DNA of 64,000 nucleotides from Crocinitomix catalasitica ATCC 23190 (GCF_000621625.1 NZ_JHXV01000011.1:62001-126000), one strand, 5' to 3'; counted from the first letter of the stretch, positions 8,815 through 18,680 are shown. Notes: generated by a model from the sequence alone, not told the origin. A program made the numbers and translations.

Positions 8815-10512
8815 ATGAAAAGAATTTACAATCAATTTAACCTGCTCTGTTTAATTTTCGGAGTAGGTATGGTGTTTCAATCGAATGCGCAAACAGGGAT
8901 GCATTTTGATGGTATCGATGATTTTGTTTCAGTGCCAAATGCGTCTTCAATGATCGCAGACTCTTCAGAAATAGCTTTGTCGTTTTGGGTTTATCCAGAA
9001 AATGTGGATGCAGGATGGCCAGATTTTGATGGCTTTGCTGGGTTCAGAAATAATACAGATGCTGATTTCTATGTAATGCACTTAGGAGGAACAGATGTTG
9101 AAGCTAGGTTTCGTAATGAAGCGGGCACAACATACGATATTTCTTATGGAGGACTGGTTTTAAATGAATGGAACCATTTTGTTTTTGTCTATGACGGTGC
9201 CAACACGATTCTTTACCACAATGGAATAAATGTGACAAGTGGGGAAGCATCTGGAATAATTTCTTCAAGTACAACTTCATTAGATATAGGAAGAATGTAT
9301 TTTACAACCGAAGAGAACAGTTTTTATCTACAAGGTAAATTAGATCATGTTGGACTTTGGAATACTGCTATATCTGAGGAAAATGTTGTCGCTCTTTATG
9401 AAGATTTATGTGATTATGATTTGTCCCTAGAGGAATTAGTATTGTGCTATGAATTTACAGAAGGAAGAATTGATAGTGATAATACTGAATTAGAAGGGGC
9501 AATTGACAGCAAAGGAAATATTGACGGGGATTACTTTAATCTTGAATTAGACGGTTCAATATCGAATTATACAGATGGAATTACAGGGGCTAAAACCTCT
9601 TTTATTTCGGAGAGATTTTGTGACTTTTATACCGTTCCTAGTGGAGATGAAACTTATGTGACTGCTGGTACATATTTGGATACCTTAACAAGTGTTTCTG
9701 GTTGCGACAGTCTTATTACTATTGAGCTAAGATCAGATGCTACACACGCTGGAATTTCAATACTGACATGTGGAACCTATACTGTTCCAAGTGGCGATGA
9801 ATCTTATGATGAAGAAGGAACTTATATGGATACTATTCCAAATACAATGGGTTGTGATAGTATTCTAGTTATCAATCTTAGATTCAATACTAGTTATGCG
9901 ACAATAGATGAAATGGCTTGTTTTTCTTATACTGTTCCAAGTGGTGATGAAACTTACACGGAAACTGCTGTTGTACATGATACAATATTGAATGTTTTAG
10001 GATGTGATAGTATATTGACAATTAATTTAACTATTAATGAGTTTGATGTCTTGATTACGCAAGAAGAGGATACGTTGACAGCTGTATCGGATGAAGGAAC
10101 ATATCAATGGATGGACTGCGTTACGGATGAGATTATTATTGGTGCGACAGAACAAAGTTTTACACCAGAAGTGAATGGTGAATATGCTTTGATTTTAACA
10201 ATCGATGGTTGTTCTGATACCTCTATCTGTAATACAGTTACAATTTCAAATGTTGGTTTGAATGACCTTCCGTTTGAGGACGTTGTAATTTATCCAAATC
10301 CCGTAAATGATAGGTTGACGGTTAATTTAGGCACTATTTTATCTACTGTTAATATTAGTGTGTCTAACATAGCCGGTCAAATCATTAATGAAGAGATATA
10401 TCACGATACCAATCTGATTAATCTTTCTTTTGATGGCCAAACGAGAGGAATATACTTCATGACTATAACGGCGAATAATAAAGTTAAAACGATTAAAGTA
10501 ATCAAAGAATAA
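8815..10512 (+). CDS. LamG-domain secreted protein with T9SS type A sorting domain
   Basis: 565 aa. A signal peptide (cleavage after SNAQ) is followed by a LamG/concanavalin-like domain (GMHFDGIDDFVSVPNASSMI to GKLDHVGLWNTAISEENV, about residues 28-200). Three repeats of about 45 residues follow; each contains YTVPSGDE[TS]Y, a T-Y-x-D-T segment and GCDS. Then comes a short Ig-like unit (YQWMDCVTDE) and a C-terminal T9SS type A domain (VVIYPNPVNDRLTVNL ... GIYFMTITANNKVKTIKVIKE). It should be exported by Sec, cross the outer membrane by T9SS and be anchored or released. The LamG domain suggests sugar binding, but the ligand is unknown. A strong terminator follows. Confidence 0.9.
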   Translation: MKRIYNQFNLLCLIFGVGMVFQSNAQTGMHFDGIDDFVSVPNASSMIADSSEIALSFWVYPENVDAGWPDFDGFAGFRNNTDADFYVMHLGGTDVEARFRNEAGTTYDISYGGLVLNEWNHFVFVYDGANTILYHNGINVTSGEASGIISSSTTSLDIGRMYFTTEENSFYLQGKLDHVGLWNTAISEENVVALYEDLCDYDLSLEELVLCYEFTEGRIDSDNTELEGAIDSKGNIDGDYFNLELDGSISNYTDGITGAKTSFISERFCDFYTVPSGDETYVTAGTYLDTLTSVSGCDSLITIELRSDATHAGISILTCGTYTVPSGDESYDEEGTYMDTIPNTMGCDSILVINLRFNTSYATIDEMACFSYTVPSGDETYTETAVVHDTILNVLGCDSILTINLTINEFDVLITQEEDTLTAVSDEGTYQWMDCVTDEIIIGATEQSFTPEVNGEYALILTIDGCSDTSICNTVTISNVGLNDLPFEDVVIYPNPVNDRLTVNLGTILSTVNISVSNIAGQIINEEIYHDTNLINLSFDGQTRGIYFMTITANNKVKTIKVIKE

Positions 10513-10531
10513 GCATTTCAATTTTACTTTA

Positions 10532-10567
10532 AAAGCCGTTCAATATTTTACAATTGAACGGCTTTTT
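10532..10567 (+). terminator. Strong intrinsic terminator
   Basis: A perfect 13-bp stem (AAAGCCGTTCAAT with ATTGAACGGCTTT) and an 8-nt loop run into a T-tract, 20 bp past the stop of the LamG gene. Confidence 0.9.
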
Positions 10568-10868
10568 TATTAAGGCATTAATATTTAATTTATTGCAAGT
10601 GTTTGATTATAAGTTAAAAAGAATATATAATATTTCGATTTAAGCAAGACGATTGCCGATTTAGTTCAAATATGTAGGCGTTATTCTATTGTTAACGAAT
10701 AAACTGTATCCCTGAAAACAGGTATACTTAAAAAAATTAACATTTGAAAAGCAACCAATCTTCTTTAGGATTCGTAGAGTTGGCAACTCGATATTTCTTC
10801 TGTTCAAATACGACAATTTGATTGGGGGAATTTTTTAAATAATTAAATGAAATTAAACTACTTAACTT
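10568..10868. other. Leader/intergenic region before the repeat adhesin
   Basis: About 300 bp without a gene. The only structure noticed is a 6-bp inverted repeat GAGTTG-N-CAACTC at 10777-10789, about 80 bp upstream of the adhesin ATG, which could be an operator. No clean TTG/TAnnTTTG promoter was found. Confidence 0.4.
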
Positions 10869-13800
10869 ATGAGATTAAATTTTAGGAACAACTTGCGACT
10901 CTTGATGGTGCCGGGGGCATTATTATTGAGTGCCGCCTCATGGGGGCAATGTGAAGATGAAGATCTTGATGCTTTAACCCTAACAATTTCTGACGACGAA
11001 ATTTGTGTAGGAAGTGAATTAACCTTGACAGCGGTGTCTTTAAATGGTGGAACGATCACTTGGGATAACGATCTCTTGAATGGAGAGCCTTATATAACTG
11101 AAACAGCAGGAGAAATAGTTTTTACTGCAACAAGTGATAGTGAAGACGATTGTGCTTCAGAAGTAACAATTATCGTTCATGCATTACCAGAGGTTAGTAT
11201 TTTAGGAGATGCTTCTATTTGTGCTGGTGCTTCTGTAACGCTTGAAGGTGAAGGTGCATTGGTGTACACTTGGGAAGGTGAAGTTGTTGACGGTGTACCA
11301 TTTACTCCAGAACTTACAGCTACATACGAAGTATCAGGTGTTGATGCAAATGGTTGTACAAACACAGCTGAATTAGAGGTTGTTGTTAATGCCTTACCAG
11401 AAGTTGAAGCGACTGCAGATTTTACAGAAATTTGTGCAGGAGAATCAATCGTTTTAACTGGTTCTGGCGCAGATACATATGCTTGGGACAACGAAGTTGT
11501 TGATGGAGAATCATTTGCTCCGGAAGCGTCAGGGACTTATACAGTTACTGGAACGGATAGAGCAGAATGTGAAAATACTGCGACAATAGAAATCACGGTA
11601 AATGCATTGCCAGCAATTGAAATTACTGCAGATGTAATGGAAATTTGTAATGGTGAGTCAGTAACATTAACTGCTGTAGGTGAAGGAACTATCACTTGGT
11701 CAGGAGATGTTGTAGATGGCGAAGCATTTACACCAAGAGAAACGGCTACTTATGAAGTAACTACTATTGGTGAGAATGATTGTGAAAATACTGCGACAAT
11801 TGAAATAGTAGTAAACGAAATTCCAAGAATCGGAATCACTGGAGAAGATGCTATTTGTTTAGGTGAAGGATTAACGTTATCAGGAACAGGAGCTACAACT
11901 TATACTTGGGACGGTGGTGTTGTTAACGGTGAGGAATTTTTCCCGACTGAGACTACAACTTACGAAGTAACAGGAGAAGATGAAAATGGATGTGAAAATA
12001 CATCAACAATAGAAGTTGCTGTAAATGCTTTGCCAGTAGTTGAAGCATCTGCAGATTTAACAGAGATTTGTGCTGAAGAAGAGATTGTTTTGACAGGATC
12101 AGGCGCAGATACTTATACTTGGGATAACGGTGCAGTTGATGGAGAAGCTTTTACATTGTCTGAAACAACAACATTTACAGTTACTGGTGAAGATCGTAAC
12201 GGTTGTGTAGATACTGAAACAATTGAAATTACAGTAAATGCATTACCGTTATTAACAATCACTGCTGATAATGAAGCGTTATGTAATGGTGAATCAGTAA
12301 CATTAACAGCTGCCGGTGAAGGAACAATTACTTGGTCTGGTGATGTTGTAGATGGTGAAGCATTTACACCAGAAGCAACAGCTACTTATGAAGTAACAAC
12401 TATAGGAGATGATGGATGTGAAAATACAGCGACAATTGAAATAGTAGTAAACGAAATTCCAAGAATCGGAATTACAGGAGAAGATGCTATTTGTTTAGGT
12501 GAAGGATTGACTTTATCAGGAACAGGAGCTACAACTTATACTTGGGACGGTGGTGTTGTTAACGGTGAGGAATTTTTCCCGACTGAGACAGCTACTTATG
12601 AAGTAATAGGAGAAGATGAAAATGGATGTGAAAATACAACAACAATTGAAGTTGTAGTAAATGCATTACCAGTAGTTGAAGCTGCTGCAGATTTAATAGA
12701 AATTTGTGCTGAAGAAGAGATCGTTTTGACAGGATCAGGAGCAGATACTTATACTTGGGATAATGCTGCAGTTGATGGAGAAGCTTTTACATTGTCTGAA
12801 ACAACAACATTTACAGTTACTGGTGAAGACCGTAACGGTTGTGTAGATACTGAAACAATTGAAATCACAGTGAATGAATTACCAGCAATTGGAATAACTG
12901 CTGATATCACTGAATTTTGTATTGGTGGTTCTGTTGTATTAACAGCAACTGATGCTGTTGATTTTACATGGGCTGGTGATGTAGTTGATGGAGAATCTTT
13001 TTCACCGGAAGCAACAGCAACTTACGAAGTAATGACAACTGGAGATAATGGATGTGAAAATACAGCGACAATTGAAATCATTGTAAATGCATTACCAGAA
13101 GTTGTTATTTTAGGTGAATCTGCGATTTGTATCGGAGACGAATTAACATTGACAGCTTCAGGAGCTGAAGATTATACTTGGGAAGGTGAAGTAGTTGATG
13201 GAGAATCTTTTTCACCAGAAGCAACAGCATCTTATACAGTTTCAGGAGTTGATGAAAATGGTTGTATCAATACAGCTACTTTAGAAGTTGTTGTAAACGA
13301 ATTACCAATCGTTACAGCTGCTGCAGATGTAGAAGAAATTTGTATTGAAGGATCTGTCATCTTGACTGGTTCAGGTGCTGATACTTATACTTGGGATAAT
13401 GATGTAGTGAACGGTGTTTCATTCTCTCCTGAAAGATCAGGAACTTATACAGTTACTGGTGTTGACCGTAACGGTTGTGAAGCTTCAGCTAGAATTGATA
13501 TTACTGTGAATGCATTACCTGAAATAGCTATTACTGCTGACGAAGACGAAATTTGTTTTGGAGAATCAGTTACATTAACTGCAGCTGGTGAAGGAACAAT
13601 TACTTGGGCTGGAGATGTTGTTGATGGAATGGCATTTTCGCCAGAAGTAACAGGAACTTACGAAGTAGCTACTATTGATGAAAATGGATGTGAAAATTCA
13701 ACTACTATTGAAATCATTGTAAATGAATTACCTATTGTAACGATTGCTGGAGATGAGACTGTTTGTCTTGGAAACGTTGCGTTTTTAGGTGGTGAAGGAG

Positions 13801-14636
13801 CTGTTTCTTACAGTTGGTCAGGCGGTATCTTTGATAGAGTAGGATTCTCACCGGATGAAACTAGATCTTATACAGTAACTGGTATTGACGAAAATGGTTG
13901 TACTAATTCTGCAACAAGAGAACTAGTAGTATTTGAAAAGCCAGTTGTTGTTGCAACGGCAGAAGATACTAAAGTTTGTCTTGGTGATGAGGTTTCATTA
14001 ATGGGAACTGGTGCTGAGGTTTATACTTGGGAAGGTGATGTAGTTGATGGTGAAGGATTCGTTTCTACTGAAATGGGTATTTTAACTTATACTGTTACTG
14101 GAACAGATGCTAATGGTTGTACTAATATGTCTACAATTGACATTGAAACTAAAGATTCAATTCAAATTATTTCTGCAGTTACAAATGAATTTTTTGGAGA
14201 TGACGCTGAGATTAACATCGCAGTATTTGGTGGATATGGTGCATATGTATACGATTGGGATAATGATGGAACAGGAGATTTTGATGATTCTCAAGATTTA
14301 GTAGGATTAGCTGGTGGAATCTTTTCTGTAGTTGTTCGTGATGAAGAAGGTTGTGAAGGTGAGCATACAGTTGTAATTGAAAGTCAATTGAGTGTTGATG
14401 GACAAGAAATTAATACTGTTGAAATTTTCCCTAACCCAACTACTGACTTTATTACAGTGAAAGCTGAAGGTCAATTTTCATATGAAATTACAACTAGCAA
14501 TGGTCAAATAATTTTAAATGGAAACACTGTTGATACAGAAATGATTTCAATGAGTGATTTTGCTGATGGAATCTATTTTGTAAAAGTGACTTCGAATGAA
14601 GGAGCAAACACAATTTCAAAAGTGATTAAAAAATAA
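10869..14636 (+). CDS. Giant Ig-like repeat adhesin with T9SS type A sorting domain
   Basis: 1255 aa. A signal peptide (LLLSAASWGQ) is followed by about 15 tandem Ig-like repeats of about 70 residues, each with a conserved EICxGExVxLT, YTWxxxVVDGExF[ST]PE, YxVTGxDxNGC and a linker VNALP. Repeats alternate between two or three subtypes, and a three-repeat block is nearly duplicated (DNA from 11811 and again from 12447). After the repeats come a SprB-like unit (GGYGAYVYDWDNDGTGDFDD) and a T9SS type A domain (VEIFPNPTTDFITVKAEG ... GIYFVKVTSNEGANTISKVI). It is strongly acidic. The likely role is a surface or extracellular adhesin or matrix protein; the ligand is unknown. Two strong terminators follow. 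Confidence 0.9.
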   Translation: MRLNFRNNLRLLMVPGALLLSAASWGQCEDEDLDALTLTISDDEICVGSELTLTAVSLNGGTITWDNDLLNGEPYITETAGEIVFTATSDSEDDCASEVTIIVHALPEVSILGDASICAGASVTLEGEGALVYTWEGEVVDGVPFTPELTATYEVSGVDANGCTNTAELEVVVNALPEVEATADFTEICAGESIVLTGSGADTYAWDNEVVDGESFAPEASGTYTVTGTDRAECENTATIEITVNALPAIEITADVMEICNGESVTLTAVGEGTITWSGDVVDGEAFTPRETATYEVTTIGENDCENTATIEIVVNEIPRIGITGEDAICLGEGLTLSGTGATTYTWDGGVVNGEEFFPTETTTYEVTGEDENGCENTSTIEVAVNALPVVEASADLTEICAEEEIVLTGSGADTYTWDNGAVDGEAFTLSETTTFTVTGEDRNGCVDTETIEITVNALPLLTITADNEALCNGESVTLTAAGEGTITWSGDVVDGEAFTPEATATYEVTTIGDDGCENTATIEIVVNEIPRIGITGEDAICLGEGLTLSGTGATTYTWDGGVVNGEEFFPTETATYEVIGEDENGCENTTTIEVVVNALPVVEAAADLIEICAEEEIVLTGSGADTYTWDNAAVDGEAFTLSETTTFTVTGEDRNGCVDTETIEITVNELPAIGITADITEFCIGGSVVLTATDAVDFTWAGDVVDGESFSPEATATYEVMTTGDNGCENTATIEIIVNALPEVVILGESAICIGDELTLTASGAEDYTWEGEVVDGESFSPEATASYTVSGVDENGCINTATLEVVVNELPIVTAAADVEEICIEGSVILTGSGADTYTWDNDVVNGVSFSPERSGTYTVTGVDRNGCEASARIDITVNALPEIAITADEDEICFGESVTLTAAGEGTITWAGDVVDGMAFSPEVTGTYEVATIDENGCENSTTIEIIVNELPIVTIAGDETVCLGNVAFLGGEGAVSYSWSGGIFDRVGFSPDETRSYTVTGIDENGCTNSATRELVVFEKPVVVATAEDTKVCLGDEVSLMGTGAEVYTWEGDVVDGEGFVSTEMGILTYTVTGTDANGCTNMSTIDIETKDSIQIISAVTNEFFGDDAEINIAVFGGYGAYVYDWDNDGTGDFDDSQDLVGLAGGIFSVVVRDEEGCEGEHTVVIESQLSVDGQEINTVEIFPNPTTDFITVKAEGQFSYEITTSNGQIILNGNTVDTEMISMSDFADGIYFVKVTSNEGANTISKVIKK

Positions 14637-14642
14637 GTATAC

Positions 14643-14668
14643 AAAAGGCTGGCGAAAGCTAGCCTTTT
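14643..14668 (+). terminator. Intrinsic terminator with GAAA tetraloop
   Basis: An 11-bp stem (one G-U pair) closed by a GAAA tetraloop, six bases past the adhesin stop codon. The descending arm ends in TTTT. Confidence 0.8.
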
Positions 14669-14680
14669 AATGTTTTGAAT

Positions 14681-14720
14681 AATACGCCGGTCATGGAAAC
14701 ATGATCGGCGTATTTGTTTT
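14681..14720 (+). terminator. Second tandem terminator with GAAA tetraloop
   Basis: A 15-bp stem (AATACGCCGGTCATG with CATGATCGGCGTATT, one G-U pair) with a GAAA loop, followed by TGTTTTTT. It lies 12 bp after the first hairpin and probably acts as a backup; it may also block convergent transcription from the M61 peptidase side. Confidence 0.8.
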
Positions 14721-14769
14721 TTAGGTCACGATAGACCGCTTAAAAAACGCGTAGTATATAGATAGTCCA

Positions 14770-15168
14770 AAAAGGAATAAATATGTCTTAGGATATCGCT
14801 TAAGTATCAATAAATAGAATTAACAAGTACTTATAATATTAATTAAATGCTGAATGGTTCTCATTTCATTCGAACCTGCTGGTGGTAAAACCGTAATAGT
14901 AGAATAATCTACACTTGAGTTAAGTTCTGGTTTCAGTGGTACTTCTTTAATCATACTATCTGCCTTAATTTTAAGGCCATATCGTCAGCATAATTTTCGA
15001 AAAAGTCAAGGAAACTAAAGTATTCACTATTCTATCATTGATTTCGTGAATTTTTATTTTTTAAAGACCAGTTTCATCATTAATTCGACTTGATGTCGCA
15101 GTGAAGTAATTTCCTTATCCAAAATAACACGTACCTTATAAAACCATAAGTTTTTCGATTAAACATAA
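14770..15168. repeat. Decayed direct repeat copy 1 of the M61 gene 3' end
   Basis: This segment of about 400 bp matches 15177-15577 along its full length, at an offset of 408-409 bp, with many substitutions and a few single-base indels. It includes the 3' untranslated part and the coding end of the M61 peptidase. The two copies are in tandem, about 8 bp apart. Confidence 0.85.
14839..15168 (-). pseudogene. Pseudogene: duplicated C-terminal fragment of the M61 peptidase
   Basis: The minus strand encodes a degraded version of the last ~110 residues of the peptidase at 15240-17033. The segments for SNEMRTIQHLI, DDMVLKIKANG and SSRINDETGLK are still recognisable by DNA comparison. Single-base indels (one near 15110, one near 14970, one near 15030) break the frame, and the original stop codon is lost. 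There is no start and no N-terminal part, so it cannot be functional. It arose by tandem duplication of the gene end. Confidence 0.8.
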
Positions 15169-15176
15169 TGCTTTTC

Positions 15177-15577
15177 TAAAAGGCATAAGTATTCCTTAAG
15201 TTATCGCATAAGTACCAAATAACTAGAATTAAAAAGTACTTAAAATTTAATTAAATGTTGAATGGTTCTCATTTCATTCGAACCTGCAGGTGGTAAAACG
15301 GCAATAGTAGGATGATATGCACCTGAGTTAAGTTCCGGTTTTAGTGTAACTTCTTTAATCATACCATTAGCCTTAATTTTTAATACCATATCGTCTGCAT
15401 TACTTTCGAAAAAGTCAAGGAAACTACAGTATTCACTTGGTATACCATTGATTTCGTGAATTTCTATTTTTTTAAGACCGGTCTCATCATTAATTCGACT
15501 TGATGTCGTAGTGAAGTATTTCCCTTTTGCAAGATAACGCATACCTCTAAAACCATAAGTATATCGATTGTAACTTA
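15177..15577. repeat. Direct repeat copy 2 (intact 3' end of the M61 gene)
   Basis: Partner of 14770-15168. This copy keeps the open frame and stop codon of the M61 peptidase, so it is the functional one. Confidence 0.8.
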
Positions 15578-17033
15578 TACTATCTTCCGACTCTTCTATT
15601 CGAATATTTAAGTCCGAAAACAGGCTATCTAATGGTACATCTTCCTTTCCTACAATACAAGCGTATAATGCCGGCCTAATCGCTTCGAATTTACTAGATA
15701 ATTCTTCCAATAAAAGCGCATCATCAAAAGGTTTGTCTTTGCCATACTTTCGCAGTAAATAAGTTAGCAAAGTTGAAATATTATTCTCTCCATTACTTTC
15801 CATTGTTATTAAGTAATCAATATAGAAACCGACTAGCGCACCCTTGTCATAATAGTTACCAAAATAATCTTGACTTTTTTTACTTAGAATATTTTGACTT
15901 GCATCTAACATTGAATGTTTTTTGTAGTATAAAGTGCTTTTATCTTTGTTTTTCAGCATCATAAAAAACTCCTCTTTATTCATTAGGCCAGCAGCTAAAT
16001 TGTTTTTATAAGCCAAGTATTCTGTTACCCCTTCATACAGCCATAGGTGACCAGAAAATATTTTGGGATCATAAAAATTATAAGGAGAGATAAGATTACT
16101 CGTTAAGTTCATCGGTGTAAGGACATGATAGAATTCATGTGCTACGGTTTCTGATACCAAGTCCACAAGTCCTGTTGTGTCTGTATAAAAACTGTATACG
16201 GAAGATGATTTATGCTCTAAAGCACCTTGCATTAAGCCGTTGGAGTATTCGAAGCAAAACAAGAAACAGTATTTGTTTGGTAAGTAACTATTTAAGAGTT
16301 CGTTTTGTGCAGCTTCAGTTACGATTGTTTTTATTTCATCGGCGAAATAGGCGGCATTAACGATTTCGTTTTCTGAATAAACAGCAATTTGCACCTGCAT
16401 ATTGTTTACCTGAAATTCTATTAAATCATTTTCTTTAAAAGTAGTATACAAAAAAGGACTGTCAACCAATTGGTCGTAAGTCTCTGCTTTTATGATATCA
16501 ATTTCATTTTTTGCTTCTACTTCAAGTGCTCCAATTCCTTGGCGATCACCTTTTTTAACATGAATTTTATACGCACTTTCTTGTAGTCCTTCGAAATAGC
16601 CCACTATTGCATGGAAATTTAGGAGATAATAAGAAGAATCATTAAAATTAGTGCCGGCAGGTTTAAATATTCCGACTGACAACGGACTTATTTGGTGTGT
16701 TTGTTTTGCCGTGTATTCAATTTGCTTAATTCCACTTGGATTTTTGAGAATAAAAGCATTTGTTTTTTTCTGCTTAGGAATTAATTTTGATCCATCTTTA
16801 TACGTGACTTCTACATTGTATATAAATTGACCAAAATTATTCTCTTCGTACATACCAGGTATAATGGAAGGAAAGATGAGCATATTGTTTTCATCAGATA
16901 ACTCGTCAATTTGATGTATGACTTTTAGTTCACCATAACTTTGACTAGTTAAGTCGATATGAACGTTGTTGCTTTGACCAAAAATAAAAAAAGGAAAGCA
17001 TAAAAATGCGAAGGATATAAATTTAAAAAACAT
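15240..17033 (-). CDS. M61-family metallopeptidase (glycyl-aminopeptidase type)
   Basis: 597 aa with a signal peptide (FAFLCFPFFIFGQ). Zinc-binding HEFYH at residues 299-303, within ETVAHEFYHVLTPMN, and a downstream LWLYEGVTEYLAY (third ligand Glu about residue 335) identify peptidase family M61. The N-terminal half is the all-beta M61_N domain and the last ~130 residues resemble the degenerate PDZ-like C-terminal domain (GFRGMRYLAKGKYF, IHEINGIP). Length matches the family. It is probably periplasmic and cleaves N-terminal Gly or Ala from peptides. It is transcribed alone from a good promoter at 17066-17095, and its 3' end has been tandemly duplicated downstream. Confidence 0.9.
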   Translation of the reverse strand: MFFKFISFAFLCFPFFIFGQSNNVHIDLTSQSYGELKVIHQIDELSDENNMLIFPSIIPGMYEENNFGQFIYNVEVTYKDGSKLIPKQKKTNAFILKNPSGIKQIEYTAKQTHQISPLSVGIFKPAGTNFNDSSYYLLNFHAIVGYFEGLQESAYKIHVKKGDRQGIGALEVEAKNEIDIIKAETYDQLVDSPFLYTTFKENDLIEFQVNNMQVQIAVYSENEIVNAAYFADEIKTIVTEAAQNELLNSYLPNKYCFLFCFEYSNGLMQGALEHKSSSVYSFYTDTTGLVDLVSETVAHEFYHVLTPMNLTSNLISPYNFYDPKIFSGHLWLYEGVTEYLAYKNNLAAGLMNKEEFFMMLKNKDKSTLYYKKHSMLDASQNILSKKSQDYFGNYYDKGALVGFYIDYLITMESNGENNISTLLTYLLRKYGKDKPFDDALLLEELSSKFEAIRPALYACIVGKEDVPLDSLFSDLNIRIEESEDSISYNRYTYGFRGMRYLAKGKYFTTTSSRINDETGLKKIEIHEINGIPSEYCSFLDFFESNADDMVLKIKANGMIKEVTLKPELNSGAYHPTIAVLPPAGSNEMRTIQHLIKF

Positions 17034-17065
17034 TGATTTTGGGTTAGTTTTGGGTAATACTTAAC

Positions 17066-17095
17066 CAAATATACCGTCTAAATGTCAATGATCAA
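17066..17095 (-). promoter_or_regulatory. Promoter of the M61 peptidase gene (TTG-N19-TATATTTG)
   Basis: On the minus strand TTG (17095-17093), a 19-bp spacer and TATATTTG (17073-17066) match the Bacteroidetes housekeeping promoter exactly. It lies 32 bp upstream of the ATG. Confidence 0.65.
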
Positions 17096-17182
17096 TAGGA
17101 ATTTAGATGAACCCATTGTATTTGTAGCTCAAATTGGTTTTTCCATAGAAATGTGACGAATTTGTGCTTTATTAATCCATGT

Positions 17183-18670
17183 TTATTGTTCTTTTCGGCT
17201 AAATACGAACTGTACACGTCTATTTTGCATTCGATTTTCTTCCGAATCATTCGGTTTTCTTGGATTAGATTCACCCAATGATTCAGTTTCTATTTGTAGA
17301 TCATCCACTTTAAGTTTCAACAAGGTGTTTTTTAGTGTTATTGCCCTATTTTTACCGACATTATAATTATTGCCGTTAGAACCAAGGTCGCATGTATGAC
17401 CAATAATGTGTACAATTAAATCGTCATGTTGCTTCAAAATATTAGCCACTTCTTGCGTTACTTTATCTTCATTCTTTGAGTTAATTTGGGCAGCAGAATT
17501 CAATTCGAACACAATCAATTTATCTGTCATTTCAAAACTTCTATTTAACGAGTCTATATTCAATTGATTAGGTTTAATTGCTGAAACCATAGGGTTAACA
17601 TCTTCCGCTTTTTGCTGTGCTTTTGGTGCTACCGAATCTATTTCTACAATACGATTTTCTTCTCTTTCAGGTGCGATTTGATGTGGTGCAACCTCGTCAA
17701 TCATCGACTCTTCTTGATCCTCTATTATTTCTGATGATTCGTCAATTGGTATAATAGGAGTTTCAGAATTTTGTGGCTGTTTTCTGCACAATTTGATTCC
17801 AATCATAATTTCATGCGATCCACTTGACAATCCTGCCAATTGATTTCCTCCAAAACCGTAGCCGTATGCAATTTTAAATTTACCTTTCAGATTTAAATCA
17901 ACCATTCCGATCACACCATAGGACGTTCTATAAATACTACCTAAGCCAAAAATATTTTTCCATTCAGCATGCAATCCAATATCGAATTGATGACCGATAA
18001 AATCAGCATTTTTATATAATAAAGAAGGTGTTACAATCCAATTATTCGTTTTAATTACATCAATTGATCCGTGTAAATTATAATGTTGTACTAATTTATA
18101 GTCATCATACCCATCATTCGAATAAGTCGTTAAACCACGTGAATATATTTGAGGGACAGATAAGCCAATTCGTATCCGTGGCTTCGTAAATAAAATGCCA
18201 GCATCGGAAGTAAAACCCAAGTCAGATTGATTCGCAAATAATAGTGAATTATCAGTATAATCTGTCGCAATGGCATCTGAAAAAGCAAAACTTTGTTGAA
18301 TCATTCCAGCCGATATACCAAGACTTAAATTGGCGTCTTCAGACAACCTGATATGGTAAGCATAGGTTAATTTGGCATTAAAACTCTGCAATAAACCAGC
18401 TTGCTCCATGCGTGCATCTATCCCAATACCATGTGCACCAAATACTCTTCCATCAAGTGTTAGTGCATTTCTAACTGGACTATCATTAATGCCAACCCAT
18501 TGATTTCTGTGATTTATATAAGCCGAAAAACAATCTTCCAATCCTGCTGCTGCTGGATTAATTAAATATTGATTTTGATTATACAATGTATTTAAACTGC
18601 TCTGCTGTGTTTTTGCTGTGATTGAAAGTATTACCATCATCACTGTTGCGAATTGCTTAATAATTTTCAT
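17183..18670 (-). CDS. PorP/SprF-family outer-membrane protein fused to an OmpA-like domain
   Basis: 495 aa. After a signal peptide (TVMMVILSITAKTQ), residues about 22-295 form a PorP/SprF beta-barrel (LYNQNQYLINPAAAGLEDCF and the late GYGFGGNQLAGLSSGSHEIM are typical). A Pro/Glu-rich linker (about 296-365) leads to an OmpA/MotB-type peptidoglycan-binding domain with IIGHTCDLGSNGNNYNVGKN and NRMQNRRVQF. PorP/SprF proteins help T9SS cargo with type B sorting domains to reach or stay at the surface. It lies 10 bp downstream of the giant type-B cargo gene, the classical pair. The OmpA fusion would tether the barrel to the cell wall. Confidence 0.9.
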   Translation of the reverse strand: MKIIKQFATVMMVILSITAKTQQSSLNTLYNQNQYLINPAAAGLEDCFSAYINHRNQWVGINDSPVRNALTLDGRVFGAHGIGIDARMEQAGLLQSFNAKLTYAYHIRLSEDANLSLGISAGMIQQSFAFSDAIATDYTDNSLLFANQSDLGFTSDAGILFTKPRIRIGLSVPQIYSRGLTTYSNDGYDDYKLVQHYNLHGSIDVIKTNNWIVTPSLLYKNADFIGHQFDIGLHAEWKNIFGLGSIYRTSYGVIGMVDLNLKGKFKIAYGYGFGGNQLAGLSSGSHEIMIGIKLCRKQPQNSETPIIPIDESSEIIEDQEESMIDEVAPHQIAPEREENRIVEIDSVAPKAQQKAEDVNPMVSAIKPNQLNIDSLNRSFEMTDKLIVFELNSAAQINSKNEDKVTQEVANILKQHDDLIVHIIGHTCDLGSNGNNYNVGKNRAITLKNTLLKLKVDDLQIETESLGESNPRKPNDSEENRMQNRRVQFVFSRKEQ

Positions 18671-18680
18671 AATCTCTTAT

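Noticed and set aside
11177-11491. Minus-strand frame of 104 codons
   Set aside because: Opposite the repeat adhesin; it is open only because of the repetitive low-stop sequence.
10869-14636. The regular repeats considered as a possible CRISPR-like array
   Set aside because: They are in-frame protein repeats of about 210 bp with codon-level variation; there are no short identical repeats with unique spacers.
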